In this document: positions 35,330 to 43,926 of the stretch, one piece after another
How positions within the stretch are numbered: the first letter of the stretch is position 1
How the letters are laid out: the number at the start of each line of letters is the position of its first letter
Assembly: GCF_000472865.1 (NCBI RefSeq)
Contig: NZ_AXAP01000011.1
Location: forward strand, 1 to 64,000
Direction of reading: 5' to 3'
DNA length: 64,000 nt
Source of the DNA: Bradyrhizobium elkanii WSM2783
Lineage (GTDB): Bacteria; Pseudomonadota; Alphaproteobacteria; Rhizobiales; Xanthobacteraceae
Made by a program: the position numbers and the translations under genes
The notes under the pieces: generated by a model
Database searches by the model: none
What the model was told of the DNA's origin: nothing
Seen by the model: the letters and a program-made list of their open reading frames with translations, nothing else

Positions 35330-36733
35330 ATGCTTGATCAGGCGATCGCTGAGACACCGCGGACCAACCTGGCGCCGATCCCCTTTGAGGCGGACGCGCC
35401 ATTCCTCAGGATATCGGGCGAGCTGCCGCGCGAACTCAACGGCACGCTCTATCGGAACGGGCCCAATCCGCAATTCGAGTCCCCCGGCGCGCATTGGTTC
35501 GTCGGCGACGGCATGCTGCACGCCTTCCATCTCGAGAACGGCCGTGCCAGCTATCGCAATCGCTGGGTCCGCACGCCGAAATGGCAGGCCGAGCATGATG
35601 CCGGCCGCGCATTGTTCGGCGGCTTCGGCCGCAAGCTGTCGGATGCGCCGCCGTCGACCACCGCTGACGGCGGCGTCGCCAACACCAACATCATCTTCCA
35701 CGCCGGCCGCCTGCTCGCGCTCGAGGAGGGCCATCTGCCGACCGAGATCGAGCCCGGCTCGCTGAACCGGCTTGGCTATTGCGACTATAGCGGCGCCATC
35801 CAGGGCCCTTTCACCGCGCATCCCAAGGTCGATCCGAAGACCGGCGAGCTCGTGTTCTTCGGCTACAACGCGGCTGGCCCCCTGACCCCTGCCCTTTCCT
35901 TCGGCTCGGTCAATTCGTCCGGGGTCGTGACGCGCTTCGAGCGTTTTGAATCGCCCTATGCCAGCATGGTGCACGACTTCATCGTCACGGAGAACCATCT
36001 GCTGTTTCCGATCCTGCCGGTCACCGGCAGCATGGAGCGAGCGATGAGGGGGAAAGCGCCATATGCCTGGGAGCCCGAGAAAGGCGCCTATGTCGGCGTG
36101 ATGAAGCGGAGCGCCTCCGCGCAGGACATCACCTGGTTCCGCGCCGAGAGCTGCTACGTCTTCCACGTCGTGAACGCCTGGGAGGAAGGCAGCCGCATCA
36201 TCGCCGACGTCATGCAGTTCGAGGAAGCGCCGCTGTTCAACCATCCGGACGGCTCGCCGACGGACCCGAAGAAGAACCGCGCGCGCTATTGCCGCTGGAC
36301 CTTCGATCTCGCCGGCAATACTGACCGTTTCACGCAAACCTATCTCGACGACCTCACCGGCGAATTCCCGCGCATCGACGATCGCCATGCCGGCTATGCT
36401 TTCGCCCATGGCTGGTACGCCTGCGCCAATCCTGCACTGCCGATGTTCGGCGCGCTCTCCGGCATCGTGCATGTCGATGGCACGGGCAAGCGCCGCGGCC
36501 ACTATCTGCTGCCCGCCGGCGACACCATCTCGGAGCCGGTGTTCGTCGAGCGCGGGAGCGATGCGCCCGAGGGCGACGGCTGGCTGCTCGCAGTGGTCTG
36601 GCGCGCCCGGGAAAATCGCAGCGATCTCGCCGTGTTCAACGCGCGCGACGTCCAGGCCGGCCCGATCGCACTGGTCCATCTCGGCCACCGCGTACCCGAT
36701 GGTTTCCACGGCAATTGGGTCGGCGCCAATTGA
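35330..36733 (+). CDS. carotenoid oxygenase family protein
   Basis: This 467-residue protein belongs to the Fe(II) carotenoid/lignostilbene cleavage oxygenases. Family blocks include YRNGPNPQFESPGAHWFVGDG, shortened here, the His in TAHPKVDP, the SMVHDFIVTENHLLFP strand, and the C-terminal GFHGNW; these carry the four iron-binding His. It cleaves a carotenoid or stilbene double bond. GGAGGGAG precedes the start at 35330. It is the first gene after the divergent TetR gene and its operator. Confidence 0.93.
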   Translation: MLDQAIAETPRTNLAPIPFEADAPFLRISGELPRELNGTLYRNGPNPQFESPGAHWFVGDGMLHAFHLENGRASYRNRWVRTPKWQAEHDAGRALFGGFGRKLSDAPPSTTADGGVANTNIIFHAGRLLALEEGHLPTEIEPGSLNRLGYCDYSGAIQGPFTAHPKVDPKTGELVFFGYNAAGPLTPALSFGSVNSSGVVTRFERFESPYASMVHDFIVTENHLLFPILPVTGSMERAMRGKAPYAWEPEKGAYVGVMKRSASAQDITWFRAESCYVFHVVNAWEEGSRIIADVMQFEEAPLFNHPDGSPTDPKKNRARYCRWTFDLAGNTDRFTQTYLDDLTGEFPRIDDRHAGYAFAHGWYACANPALPMFGALSGIVHVDGTGKRRGHYLLPAGDTISEPVFVERGSDAPEGDGWLLAVVWRARENRSDLAVFNARDVQAGPIALVHLGHRVPDGFHGNWVGAN

Positions 36734-36890
36734 TGACCCACGCCCGCTCCCCGTCAGCCCGGGCGTCGCAACGCGATGAACCCTGAATCTGGAGGTTGTG
36801 AGCTCGAGATTCCGGGTTCGCGCTATCCGCGCCCCGGAATGATACCCTCATAGAGAACTGAAATCATTGCGATTTACCAGACACGCCTTC

Positions 36891-36962
36891 ATTTTGACAC
36901 TGTAAAGATTTTGCTTGACGGTTTCTCGCAATACCTCTAGCTTATCTTTACATTGTCAAGAT
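36891..36962 (+). promoter_or_regulatory. second promoter and TetR operator copy
   Basis: Bases 36891-36922 repeat the 32-bp block of 35239-35270 exactly. TTGACG at 36915 and TAGCTT at 36938 form a promoter, and ATCTTTACATTGTCAAGAT at 36944-36962 is the same palindrome with one mismatched pair. The palindrome ends 18 bp before the next ATG, just as at the first copy. Confidence 0.82.
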
Positions 36963-36980
36963 CAGCACGGAGAGGCGGCC

Positions 36981-37559
36981 ATGACGATTTTCCTCATCCT
37001 CGCCCCCTATGGTGCCTTCGCAGCCCTGCTGCTGGTGACGTCGGCGACTGCCAGCCTGTTTGCCGCCGCCGCGATTTGCCTCGCGGTCATCGCATTCGAC
37101 GTGATACGCGGCCTCTCGATCAAGATCCTTGGCGTCGGCTCGGTGATCACCTTCGCTGCGATCGGCCTCTATGTCGCTTTTGTCGATCAGCACCTTGGCA
37201 CCGCGTCGGTGAGGTTCGCCGTCGACACCGGCATCTTCCTGGTTTCGCTCGGCTCGATCCTGGCCCGCCGCCCCTTCACGCTGCAATATGCGCGCGAAGT
37301 GGTCGACGGCAACACAGTGCAGCAACCCGGCTTCCTGCGCGTCAACTACGTCATCACCTGGGCCTGGACCATCGCCGCGCTGCTGATGATGGTCGGCAAC
37401 ATCGCCATCGTCTACATGCCGAGCCTGCCGCTGTGGAGCGGGCTTCTGATTGCGTTCGCCGCGCGCAATAGTGCCGTCTTCTTCACCAAGTGGTATCCGC
37501 ACTACCGGATGACGAAACACGGCACCCATCCGGTCAACGCGCTGCCCAGCGCGAACTGA
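36981..37559 (+). CDS. integral membrane protein of unknown function
   Basis: The 192-residue protein has five or six membrane segments (APYGAFAALLLVTSATA, GVGSVITFAAIGLYVAFV, WAWTIAALLMMVGNIAIVY) and ends near FFTKWYPHYRMTKHG. The core includes RRPFTLQYAREVV. I do not recognise a named family with certainty. It is the first gene behind the second TetR-type operator and is 20 bp from the YciB-like gene, so the two form an operon. Confidence 0.8.
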   Translation: MTIFLILAPYGAFAALLLVTSATASLFAAAAICLAVIAFDVIRGLSIKILGVGSVITFAAIGLYVAFVDQHLGTASVRFAVDTGIFLVSLGSILARRPFTLQYAREVVDGNTVQQPGFLRVNYVITWAWTIAALLMMVGNIAIVYMPSLPLWSGLLIAFAARNSAVFFTKWYPHYRMTKHGTHPVNALPSAN

Positions 37560-37579
37560 GTGTTGCAGGGGACATCGCG

Positions 37580-38134
37580 ATGAAGGACGTCTTCGCAAAG
37601 CTCGCCTCCGACTTCTTCTCGACCATCGTGTTCCTGGCGGTCTATTTCGCCACCGATAACGTTCTGCTCGCGACGGGGATCGCGATTGCCGGCGCGATCG
37701 CACAGGTGGTGCATTCCCGCATCAAGGGCGAGACGCTCGGCTTCATGACCTGGGCCAGCCTGGCGCTGGTGATCGTGCTCGGCAGCGCCACCCTGCTCAC
37801 CCACGATCCGCGCTTTGTGCTGGCAAAGCCGGCGATCGCACATTTCGCGATCGGCGCGATCATGCTCAAGCGCGGCTGGATGCTGCGCTACATGCCGCCG
37901 ATCGTGGTCCAGACCATTCCGGAATATGTCACCCTCGCCGGCTATGCCTGGGCGGTGCTGATGTTTGCGATCGGCGCCGGCACCATCGCGGTGGCCGCGA
38001 CCGGCGATATCAAGCTATGGGCGACCTATGTGACACTGGTCGCCGCCGGCTTGAAGATCGCCGCCTTCGCGATCCAATACGTCCTTTTCCGCATCATCGT
38101 GACGAGCCGGCTGCGCGCGGCGGCCCGCGCTTAA
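37580..38134 (+). CDS. YciB/IspZ-like inner-membrane protein
   Basis: The 184-residue protein has about five membrane segments and the start KDVFAKLASDFFSTIVFLAV. HSRIKGETLGFMTWASLALV and LLTHDPRFVLAKPAIAHFAI resemble the septation/YciB family. YciB proteins affect envelope integrity and division, though their mechanism is unclear. It follows the membrane protein gene by 20 bp and should share its TetR-type control. Confidence 0.8.
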   Translation: MKDVFAKLASDFFSTIVFLAVYFATDNVLLATGIAIAGAIAQVVHSRIKGETLGFMTWASLALVIVLGSATLLTHDPRFVLAKPAIAHFAIGAIMLKRGWMLRYMPPIVVQTIPEYVTLAGYAWAVLMFAIGAGTIAVAATGDIKLWATYVTLVAAGLKIAAFAIQYVLFRIIVTSRLRAAARA

Positions 38135-38227
38135 TGATCGCAGGGCGAAAATAGATCGTTGGGCTTGCGCGCCCTGATAGGCTATACCCGCTGCCCAAGC
38201 TTCACCATTAACCTCGGGGAGACAGGC

Positions 38228-38524
38228 ATGGCGGTGGACGGAAACTGGAATCTCACCATGAGCACGCCGATGGGCGATCGTCAGGCGACACTGTCGCTGA
38301 AGAACTCGGGCGGCACGCTCACGGGCACGCAGGGCGCCGAAGGCAGCTCGGCTGAGATCTTCGACGGTACCGCCAACGGCGACGATGTCGCCTGGAAGGT
38401 TTCCATCACCAACCCGATGCCGCTCACGCTCGAATTCACCGGCAAAGTGACCGGCGACAGCATCGCCGGCGAAATGGGCATCGGCCCGATGGGCAGCTTC
38501 CCGTTCACGGGGACAAGGGCGTAA
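38228..38524 (+). CDS. small cytosolic beta-rich protein of unknown function
   Basis: The 98-residue product, from the ATG at 38228, reads MAVDGNWNLTMSTPMGDRQA and continues with TLSLKNSGGTLTGTQGAEG and LTLEFTGKVTGDSIAGEM. This is a repetitive beta-strand pattern with many Gly-Thr turns, as in small SRPBCC- or lipocalin-like proteins. It has no signal peptide. The function is unknown. Confidence 0.75.
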   Translation: MAVDGNWNLTMSTPMGDRQATLSLKNSGGTLTGTQGAEGSSAEIFDGTANGDDVAWKVSITNPMPLTLEFTGKVTGDSIAGEMGIGPMGSFPFTGTRA

Positions 38525-38566
38525 AGCGGCGCCATTATTGGCGCGGCATTTGCTGCAAACTCAGTC

Positions 38567-38638
38567 GTCATACGCGGGCTTGACCCGCGTATCCATCTCC
38601 TTTGAACGATGGATGGCCGGGTCAAGCCCGGCCATGAC
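38567..38638. repeat. dispersed palindromic repeat (GTCATACGCGGGC...GCCCGGCCATGAC)
   Basis: Two hairpin parts are joined: GCGGGCTTGACCCGC, then ATGGATGGCCGGGTCAAGCCCGGCCATGAC, given here as motifs. The same arrangement lies at 41453-41531. It is a typical dispersed palindrome in this kind of genome. Confidence 0.75.
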
Positions 38639-38659
38639 ACATCGTGAGGCTACGCCTCC

Positions 38660-40315
38660 TCAACCCAAGTTCAACTCCTTGAAGAAGTCGTTGCCCTTGT
38701 CATCGATGATGATGAAGGCTGGAAAATCCACGACCTCGATGCGCCAGATCGCTTCCATGCCGAGCTCGGGATATTCGACCACCTCGACCTTCTTGATGCA
38801 GTGCTCGGCGAGGTTCGCCGCGGCGCCACCGATCGAGCCGAGATAGAAGCCTCCGTGCTTCTTGCAGGCTTCGCGCACCGCCGGCGCGCGGTTGCCTTTC
38901 GCCACCATCACCATCGAGCCGCCGGCGGCCTGGAACTGGTCGACGAAGGAGTCCATGCGCCCGGCCGTGGTCGGACCGAACGCGCCGGACGCGTAGCCAT
39001 CAGGAGTCTTGGCCGGACCGGCGTAATAGACTGGATGGTTCTTGAAGTAATCCGGCAGCGGCTCGCCCTTCTCCAGCCGCTCGCGCAATTTGGCGTGCGC
39101 GGAGTCACGTGCGACGATCATGGTGCCGGTCATCGATACGCGCGTCTTGATCGGATGCTTTGAGAGCGTAGCCAGGATATCCTTCATCGGCTGATTGAGA
39201 TCGATCTTGACGACGTCGCCGCCAAGCGACTGCTCGACCTGCGGCAGATACTGCGCGGGGTTATGCTCGAGCTCCTCCAGGTAGACGCCGTCCTTGGTGA
39301 TCTTGCCGAGCACCTGGCGGTCCGCCGAGCAGGACACGCCAAGCCCGATCGGCAATGAAGCGCCATGGCGCGGCAGCCGGATCACGCGCACGTCGTGGCA
39401 GAAATACTTGCCGCCGAACTGCGCGCCGACCCCGAGAGACTGCGTCATCTTGTGGATTTCCTGCTCCATCTCCAGATCGCGGAACGCGTTGCCGTCGGGC
39501 GAGCCATGCGTCGGCAGCGCGTCGAGATAGCGGGCGGACGCGAGCTTCACCGTCTTCATGCAGAGCTCGGCCGAGGTGCCGCCGATCACGATGGCGAGGT
39601 GATAAGGCGGGCACGCCGCGGTGCCGAGCGTGAGGATCCTCTCCTTCAGGAATGCCAGCAGCCTATCCTTGGTCAAGACAGACGGCGTCGCCTGGAACAG
39701 GAAGCTCTTGTTGGCAGAGCCGCCGCCCTTGGCCATGAACATGAACTTATAGGCATCATCGCCCTCGGCGTAGATCTCGCACTGCGCCGGCATGTTGTTG
39801 GCGGTGTTCTTCTCCTCGTACATCGACAGCGGCGCCACCTGCGAATAGCGCAGGTTGCGGCGCAGGTAGGCGTCGCGCGCGCCTTCCGACAGCGCCGCCT
39901 CGTCATCGCCCTCGGTGATGACGTTGCACCCCTTCTTGCCCATGATGATCGCGGTGCCGGTGTCCTGGCACATCGGCAGCACGCCGCCGGCGGCGATATT
40001 GGCGTTCTTGAGGAAATCGAACGCCACGAACTTGTCGTTGTCGCTGGCTTCCTTGTCGTCGAGGATATTGCGAAGCTGCTTGAGGTGCCCCGGCCGCAGG
40101 TAATGGTTGATCTCGCCGAAGGCGGCCTCCGACAGCGCCCGCAGCGCCTCGCGCGACACCACCAGCATGTCCCGTCCCAGCACCTTCTCGACCCGCACGC
40201 CTTCCGCCGTGACCTTCTTGTACGGCGTCGTGTCCTGCCCCAGCGGGAACAGCGGCGTGTGCTTATAAGGCGGAACAGGCTTGGACTGGTCGGGGAAAGC
40301 GGTGGGAGCGTTCAT
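38660..40315 (-). CDS. fumA: fumarate hydratase, class I (iron-sulphur)
   Basis: The 551-residue protein is a class I fumarase. It has the three Cys regions for the 4Fe-4S cluster ([40 protein letters not shown]) and a C-terminal beta domain with [10 protein letters not shown]. It hydrates fumarate to malate in the TCA cycle. The start at 40315 ([10 protein letters not shown]) is likely; an ATG six bases upstream is an alternative. Convergent with the small gene at 38228. Confidence 0.95.
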   Translation of the reverse strand: MNAPTAFPDQSKPVPPYKHTPLFPLGQDTTPYKKVTAEGVRVEKVLGRDMLVVSREALRALSEAAFGEINHYLRPGHLKQLRNILDDKEASDNDKFVAFDFLKNANIAAGGVLPMCQDTGTAIIMGKKGCNVITEGDDEAALSEGARDAYLRRNLRYSQVAPLSMYEEKNTANNMPAQCEIYAEGDDAYKFMFMAKGGGSANKSFLFQATPSVLTKDRLLAFLKERILTLGTAACPPYHLAIVIGGTSAELCMKTVKLASARYLDALPTHGSPDGNAFRDLEMEQEIHKMTQSLGVGAQFGGKYFCHDVRVIRLPRHGASLPIGLGVSCSADRQVLGKITKDGVYLEELEHNPAQYLPQVEQSLGGDVVKIDLNQPMKDILATLSKHPIKTRVSMTGTMIVARDSAHAKLRERLEKGEPLPDYFKNHPVYYAGPAKTPDGYASGAFGPTTAGRMDSFVDQFQAAGGSMVMVAKGNRAPAVREACKKHGGFYLGSIGGAAANLAEHCIKKVEVVEYPELGMEAIWRIEVVDFPAFIIIDDKGNDFFKELNLG

Positions 40316-40522
40316 GGGCATGATCTCGGGTTGGGGCCGGGAACCTCGGCCCGGCATCTAGAGCCGTTCTAAGCATTTTTGCCGTAAAGGAAAGGCGTGG
40401 GAACGCTAGCCAGCGATCCGGGGCACCTGCGGTCTCGCGCAGGGCTGGCCGCCGCATATTGACGCAACCCGCTCGACCCTGCATTGAACCCGTGTGGTTT
40501 TCCATGCCGGCAGGGGGCATCC

Positions 40523-41002
40523 GTGACCAGAACACTCGTATTGCGTCTTCGAGGCGCAGCGCTCGCCGCCGTGCTGGGGCTTTTCTCCGCCCTCGCCGCA
40601 TTGCCGGCACACGCCGACCAGTGCGACGACATCGCCAAGCAGCTCGCCAGCCAGATCGACGGCCTCAAGGTCAACTTCAAGGCCGCCAACATCGTCTATC
40701 TGACCCATCCCGCGACCAGGGAATTGTCGCTCGGCTGCCGCGGCAAGAGCTACTCCGTCGAGCTCTATGCCAAGGGCGACCGGAAGCCGAAGCCGGAATT
40801 CTATCAACTGGTCAGCTCGGCGGCGGCGATCATCTTCACCGTGCCGAAGGACGACACCACGACCGGCGCCACGCGCTGCCTGAAGCGCATGGGCCTGTTG
40901 CGCGGCGACAAGGTCAGCATGCGCTTCCGCCGCCTCAACATGGACTGCACGCGCACCAAGACCGAGGCATCGATCGCGATCACCCGCGGCAAGGACGAAT
41001 AG
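40523..41002 (+). CDS. secreted protein of unknown function
   Basis: From the GTG at 40523 (AGGGGG upstream) the 159-residue precursor has a signal peptide ending near ALPAHADQCDD and a small domain with four Cys (CDDIAKQL, LGCRGKSYSVEL, TRCLKRMGLL, MDCTRTKT), which probably form disulfides. An upstream ATG at 40484 would add a non-signal extension. I recognise no family. Confidence 0.75.
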   Translation: MTRTLVLRLRGAALAAVLGLFSALAALPAHADQCDDIAKQLASQIDGLKVNFKAANIVYLTHPATRELSLGCRGKSYSVELYAKGDRKPKPEFYQLVSSAAAIIFTVPKDDTTTGATRCLKRMGLLRGDKVSMRFRRLNMDCTRTKTEASIAITRGKDE

Positions 41003-41076
41003 CGCTTCCGCGACCTGCTGACCGGACCGAGCCGTTGCGTTATCATGCTTTCCCCGGGATGCGGTGAGGAAGAACG

Positions 41077-41436
41077 ATGCCTGACAGCAAAACCTATACC
41101 GGCGGATGCCATTGCGGACAGGTACGTTTCGAATGCACCTCCGATCTTGCCATGGTGACCAATTGCAACTGCTCGATCTGCACCAAGAAGGGCCTGCATT
41201 TCGCCTTCCTGCCGCCGAGGAGTTTTCAGCTCCGCGCCGGCGAGGAGAACTTGAAGGAATATCTCTTCAACCGGCACGCCATCCGCCATCAATTCTGCAT
41301 CGACTGCGGCGCCGAGGTGTTTGCCTACGGCAAGAAGCCCGACGGCACTGATGTGGTGGCGCTGAACGTGAGCTGCATCGACGGCATTGAGTTGTCGAAG
41401 CTCGCGATGACGCCGTTCGACGGCAAGAACAGTTGA
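41077..41436 (+). CDS. GFA (CENP-V/glutathione-dependent formaldehyde-activating-like) protein
   Basis: The 119-residue protein carries the zinc-binding pattern of GFA proteins: CHCGQVRFEC, NCNCSICTKKG and CIDCGAEVFAYG. Members bind zinc and glutathione in some cases; true Gfa activity is not shown for most. It stands alone between a secreted protein and a GST, so a glutathione link is plausible. Confidence 0.9.
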   Translation: MPDSKTYTGGCHCGQVRFECTSDLAMVTNCNCSICTKKGLHFAFLPPRSFQLRAGEENLKEYLFNRHAIRHQFCIDCGAEVFAYGKKPDGTDVVALNVSCIDGIELSKLAMTPFDGKNS

Positions 41437-41452
41437 TGTCGTTTCATGCACC

Positions 41453-41531
41453 GTCATGCCCGGGCTTGTCCCGGGCATCCACGTTCTTGGCAATCGAAAC
41501 CGTGGATGGCCGGGTCAAGCCCGGCCATGAC
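41453..41531. repeat. dispersed palindromic repeat, second copy
   Basis: GTCATGCCCGGGCTTGTCCC, GTGGATGGCCGGGTC and GCCCGGCCATGAC repeat the arrangement at 38567-38638. It lies between the convergent GFA and GST genes. Confidence 0.75.
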
Positions 41532-41550
41532 GAGCGGATAGAGCGACGCT

Positions 41551-42258
41551 TCAAAGATCCAGTTCCTTGTACCGGCGGAAGATGCCCTGCTCGTTGAACG
41601 GAATCCGCCGCTCGCTTGCCAGATAGGTCTTGATGTTCGGCCGCTCGGCGACGCGATCGCGCAATTCGACCAGGCGGGGAATGTTCTCCTCGAACGCCTG
41701 CATGTGCTTCGGGAAGGCATAACGGAGGCCCTCCACGATCTGGAACAGCGACAGATCGACATAGGTCAGGCGGCGGCCGCTGACGTAAGCACCGCCATTT
41801 GCCTCCACGATATCTTCGAAGTAGCCAAGATATTTCGGCACCCGCTCCTTCCAGAATTCCGTGGTGCGCTTCTTCGCCGGCGCCTTCTGGTCCTCGTAAT
41901 AGAGGCTCGGCCCGAGCGGGTGATGGGTGTCGTGAACTTCCAGCACGAGATCGGCAATCGTGAGCTGCATTTGATGCACCCAAAGCCGTGCCGCTTCGGC
42001 CTTCGGCGCCAGGCCATGGCGCGGGCCGAGAAAGAACAGGATGTTGGCAGTCTGCCCGATCACGAGCTTGCCGGCCTTGAGGAACGGCGGCGCGAAGGGC
42101 GGCGTGCCCTTGCCCGCTTCCATCATCGCCATCATCGCGCTTGTGCCGCCTGCGCCACGCGCCACATCGTCATAATCAGCACCCGCATCCTCCAGCGCGA
42201 GTCGCACATATTCGCCGCGGCCCTGGATGTCGGGCCAGTAGTACAACTGATAGCGCAT
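41551..42258 (-). CDS. glutathione S-transferase
   Basis: The 235-residue protein has the thioredoxin-like N domain (YQLYYWPDIQGRGEYVRLAL, with the Tyr/Arg pattern of GSTs related to the sigma class) and a helical C domain (GGAYVSGRRLTYVDLSLFQI). It conjugates or reduces glutathione with an unknown substrate. The start at 42258 is used; the longer frame to 42498 has no GST features. Confidence 0.9.
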   Translation of the reverse strand: MRYQLYYWPDIQGRGEYVRLALEDAGADYDDVARGAGGTSAMMAMMEAGKGTPPFAPPFLKAGKLVIGQTANILFFLGPRHGLAPKAEAARLWVHQMQLTIADLVLEVHDTHHPLGPSLYYEDQKAPAKKRTTEFWKERVPKYLGYFEDIVEANGGAYVSGRRLTYVDLSLFQIVEGLRYAFPKHMQAFEENIPRLVELRDRVAERPNIKTYLASERRIPFNEQGIFRRYKELDL

Positions 42259-42413
42259 GGACGATGCCTCCCCAGTGACAAGCTCATGACAACACCACAC
42301 TCCTGTGGCCGGCGCTCTGCTGCCCCGTGATCGCAATTGTTTGCAAACGCGCGACGATGTTAGCCTGTTCCGATCTTGGAACATCCGATTCCCGATCGGA
42401 TAGGAGAATATTG

Positions 42414-42818
42414 ATGGCGGATAGCAAGAAGAAGCGCGGCGCTGGTGATCGCGCGCGGATCGCGTTGGGCGAAGCTTATGAGGTCGCCTACTGGTCAAAA
42501 AAGTTCAAGGTCACGCCGGCCGAGCTGAAATCCGCCGTCAAGAAAGTCGGACATTCCGCCAAGAAGGTGGAAGCCTACTTCAAGGAGCAGAAGCACCTCG
42601 CCGCGGACCGTGCGCGGATTGCGGTAAGCGAGCCCTATGAAGTGCGCTACTGGTCCAAGAAGTTCAAAGTCACACCGGCCAAGTTGAAGGCCGCGGTCGC
42701 TGCCGTAGGCCATTCGTCGAAGAAAGTCGCGGCCTATGTGGCGAAGAAGAAAACAGCTCCCAAGAAGGTAGCAAAGAAGAAAGTCGCGAAGAAAAAAGCC
42801 ACCAAGAAGGCCGCCTGA
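42414..42818 (+). CDS. two DUF3606-like repeats with histone-H1-like tail
   Basis: The 134-residue protein contains two tandem copies of a DUF3606-like unit, ARIALGEAYEVAYWSKKFKV and ARIAVSEPYEVRYWSKKFKV, each followed by a helix (LKSAVKKVG / LKAAVAAVG). The last 25 residues are a Lys/Ala-rich stretch (KKVAKKKVAKKKATKKAA). Its pI is strongly basic. Such tails bind DNA in bacterial H1-like proteins. AGGAGA precedes the ATG. The function is unproven. Confidence 0.82.
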   Translation: MADSKKKRGAGDRARIALGEAYEVAYWSKKFKVTPAELKSAVKKVGHSAKKVEAYFKEQKHLAADRARIAVSEPYEVRYWSKKFKVTPAKLKAAVAAVGHSSKKVAAYVAKKKTAPKKVAKKKVAKKKATKKAA

Positions 42819-42878
42819 GCACTTGCTGGAGCATGGTGCGATGAGGTCGAATCGTGTCCGCGATGGCGCTGCGTCCCT

Positions 42879-42997
42879 TCACCTCTCCCGTAGGGAGAGG
42901 TCGGCGTGTAACGCCGGGTGAGTGGATTTGCTCTATCGAGGGGCCGCACCCCCTCACCCGCGCCTTCGGCGCGACCTCTCCCTAGGGAAGAGGTGAA
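42879..42997. repeat. dispersed repeat with CACCTCTCCC... and ...GGGAAGAGGTG ends
   Basis: Two hairpins, CCTCTCCCGTAGGGAGAGG and GCGCCTTCGGCGC with CCTCTCCCTAGGGAAGAGG-like flanks, make up a composite repeat of a kind common between bradyrhizobial genes. A related composite lies at 55734-55872. Confidence 0.65.
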
Positions 42998-43040
42998 CTT
43001 GCAGCGAGACTGATTCAGCCAAGAGACATCACGCGCTGGC

Positions 43041-43072
43041 GCATGATCCGATTGGATGGAATCGGATCATGC
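43041..43072. repeat. perfect 13-bp inverted repeat
   Basis: GCATGATCCGATT at 43041-43053 and AATCGGATCATGC at 43060-43072 are exact inverted arms around a 6-bp loop. It is the hairpin version of the GCATGATCC repeat family and is near the stop of the lectin-like gene. Confidence 0.8.
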
Positions 43073-43102
43073 TCCAGGCGGCCGAGATTGGCGGCATGGA
43101 CT

Positions 43103-43777
43103 TCAGTTCACGGCGAAGCAGTACAGCAAGCCGTCGCCGCCGGTGCTCTTCAAGTCAGCCTGCGAGCAGCCACCGTCGGGGCCGCGCGAAGGATGCGACG
43201 AGTTCCAGGACTTCGATGGCTCGTCGTCGCGCAGGCCGATCCGGTCGGAATGGCCGACGATGGCGGTGCCTTGCGTGCTGCTCGTCCAGTTCTTGCAGGT
43301 GCGATCCTCGCCGGCGGCAAACGCCGTGCCGTCCGCTTGCGAGCCGGTCAGCACGTCGTGACGGTTCGGCGTGTCGCCGCGGCCATTGATGACCTCGCCT
43401 TTTTCGGAAAGCGCGGTCTGCTTGGTGAGATTGTTGCCGGCGCCGTGGAGGTCGGCGACATCCTTGGCGACCACCACCCCCTTCACATTCTGCCACGGCC
43501 CTTTGCCGATGCGGTCGCGCGCGTTTATGGCCGGCTGGCCGTCGGCCGCCTGTGTCGAGAGATAGGCGTGCGAGGTTTTCGGCGCGCCGAAGCCCGCCGC
43601 CTGCGCCAGCGTCTGGCAATGATTGTCGGCACCCGCAAGCCCACCGAGATTACCGCCATTGCCGATGCCGTTGCTGGTCAGGAAGAAGCTCGCGTTGGCC
43701 GACTGCGCCTGCGCCGGTTGCACCGCGAAAGCGGCGAGTGCGAAACATGTCGGCACGATGATGGCACGGATATTCAT
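43103..43777 (-). CDS. secreted lectin-like protein
   Basis: The 224-residue precursor has a signal peptide (ALAAFAVQPAQAQ) and a single domain with AGADNHCQTLAQAAGFGAPK, HAYLSTQAADGQPAINARDR and a DGLLYCFAVN ending. I associate this pattern with the lectin or endostatin-like fold annotated in Bradyrhizobium. It contains four Cys in the mature part. AGGAGGAG precedes the start. The ligand is unknown. Confidence 0.75.
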   Translation of the reverse strand: MNIRAIIVPTCFALAAFAVQPAQAQSANASFFLTSNGIGNGGNLGGLAGADNHCQTLAQAAGFGAPKTSHAYLSTQAADGQPAINARDRIGKGPWQNVKGVVVAKDVADLHGAGNNLTKQTALSEKGEVINGRGDTPNRHDVLTGSQADGTAFAAGEDRTCKNWTSSTQGTAIVGHSDRIGLRDDEPSKSWNSSHPSRGPDGGCSQADLKSTGGDGLLYCFAVN

Positions 43778-43926
43778 TTGCTCCTCCTGATTGTTCTTGG
43801 CTTCCGACATCAACCCGTAGCGGCACTGATTATTCCGACGCTGTGACCGCGAAAATGAATCGCGCAAAGCAAAAGGCGCTGCGGAATGAACCGCAGCGCC
43901 TCGATGTTACGTTATCTAGCGGACGA

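Noticed and set aside
42879..42997. possible CRISPR-like repeats
   Set aside because: Hairpins here are two different units of a composite intergenic repeat, with no regular spacers.
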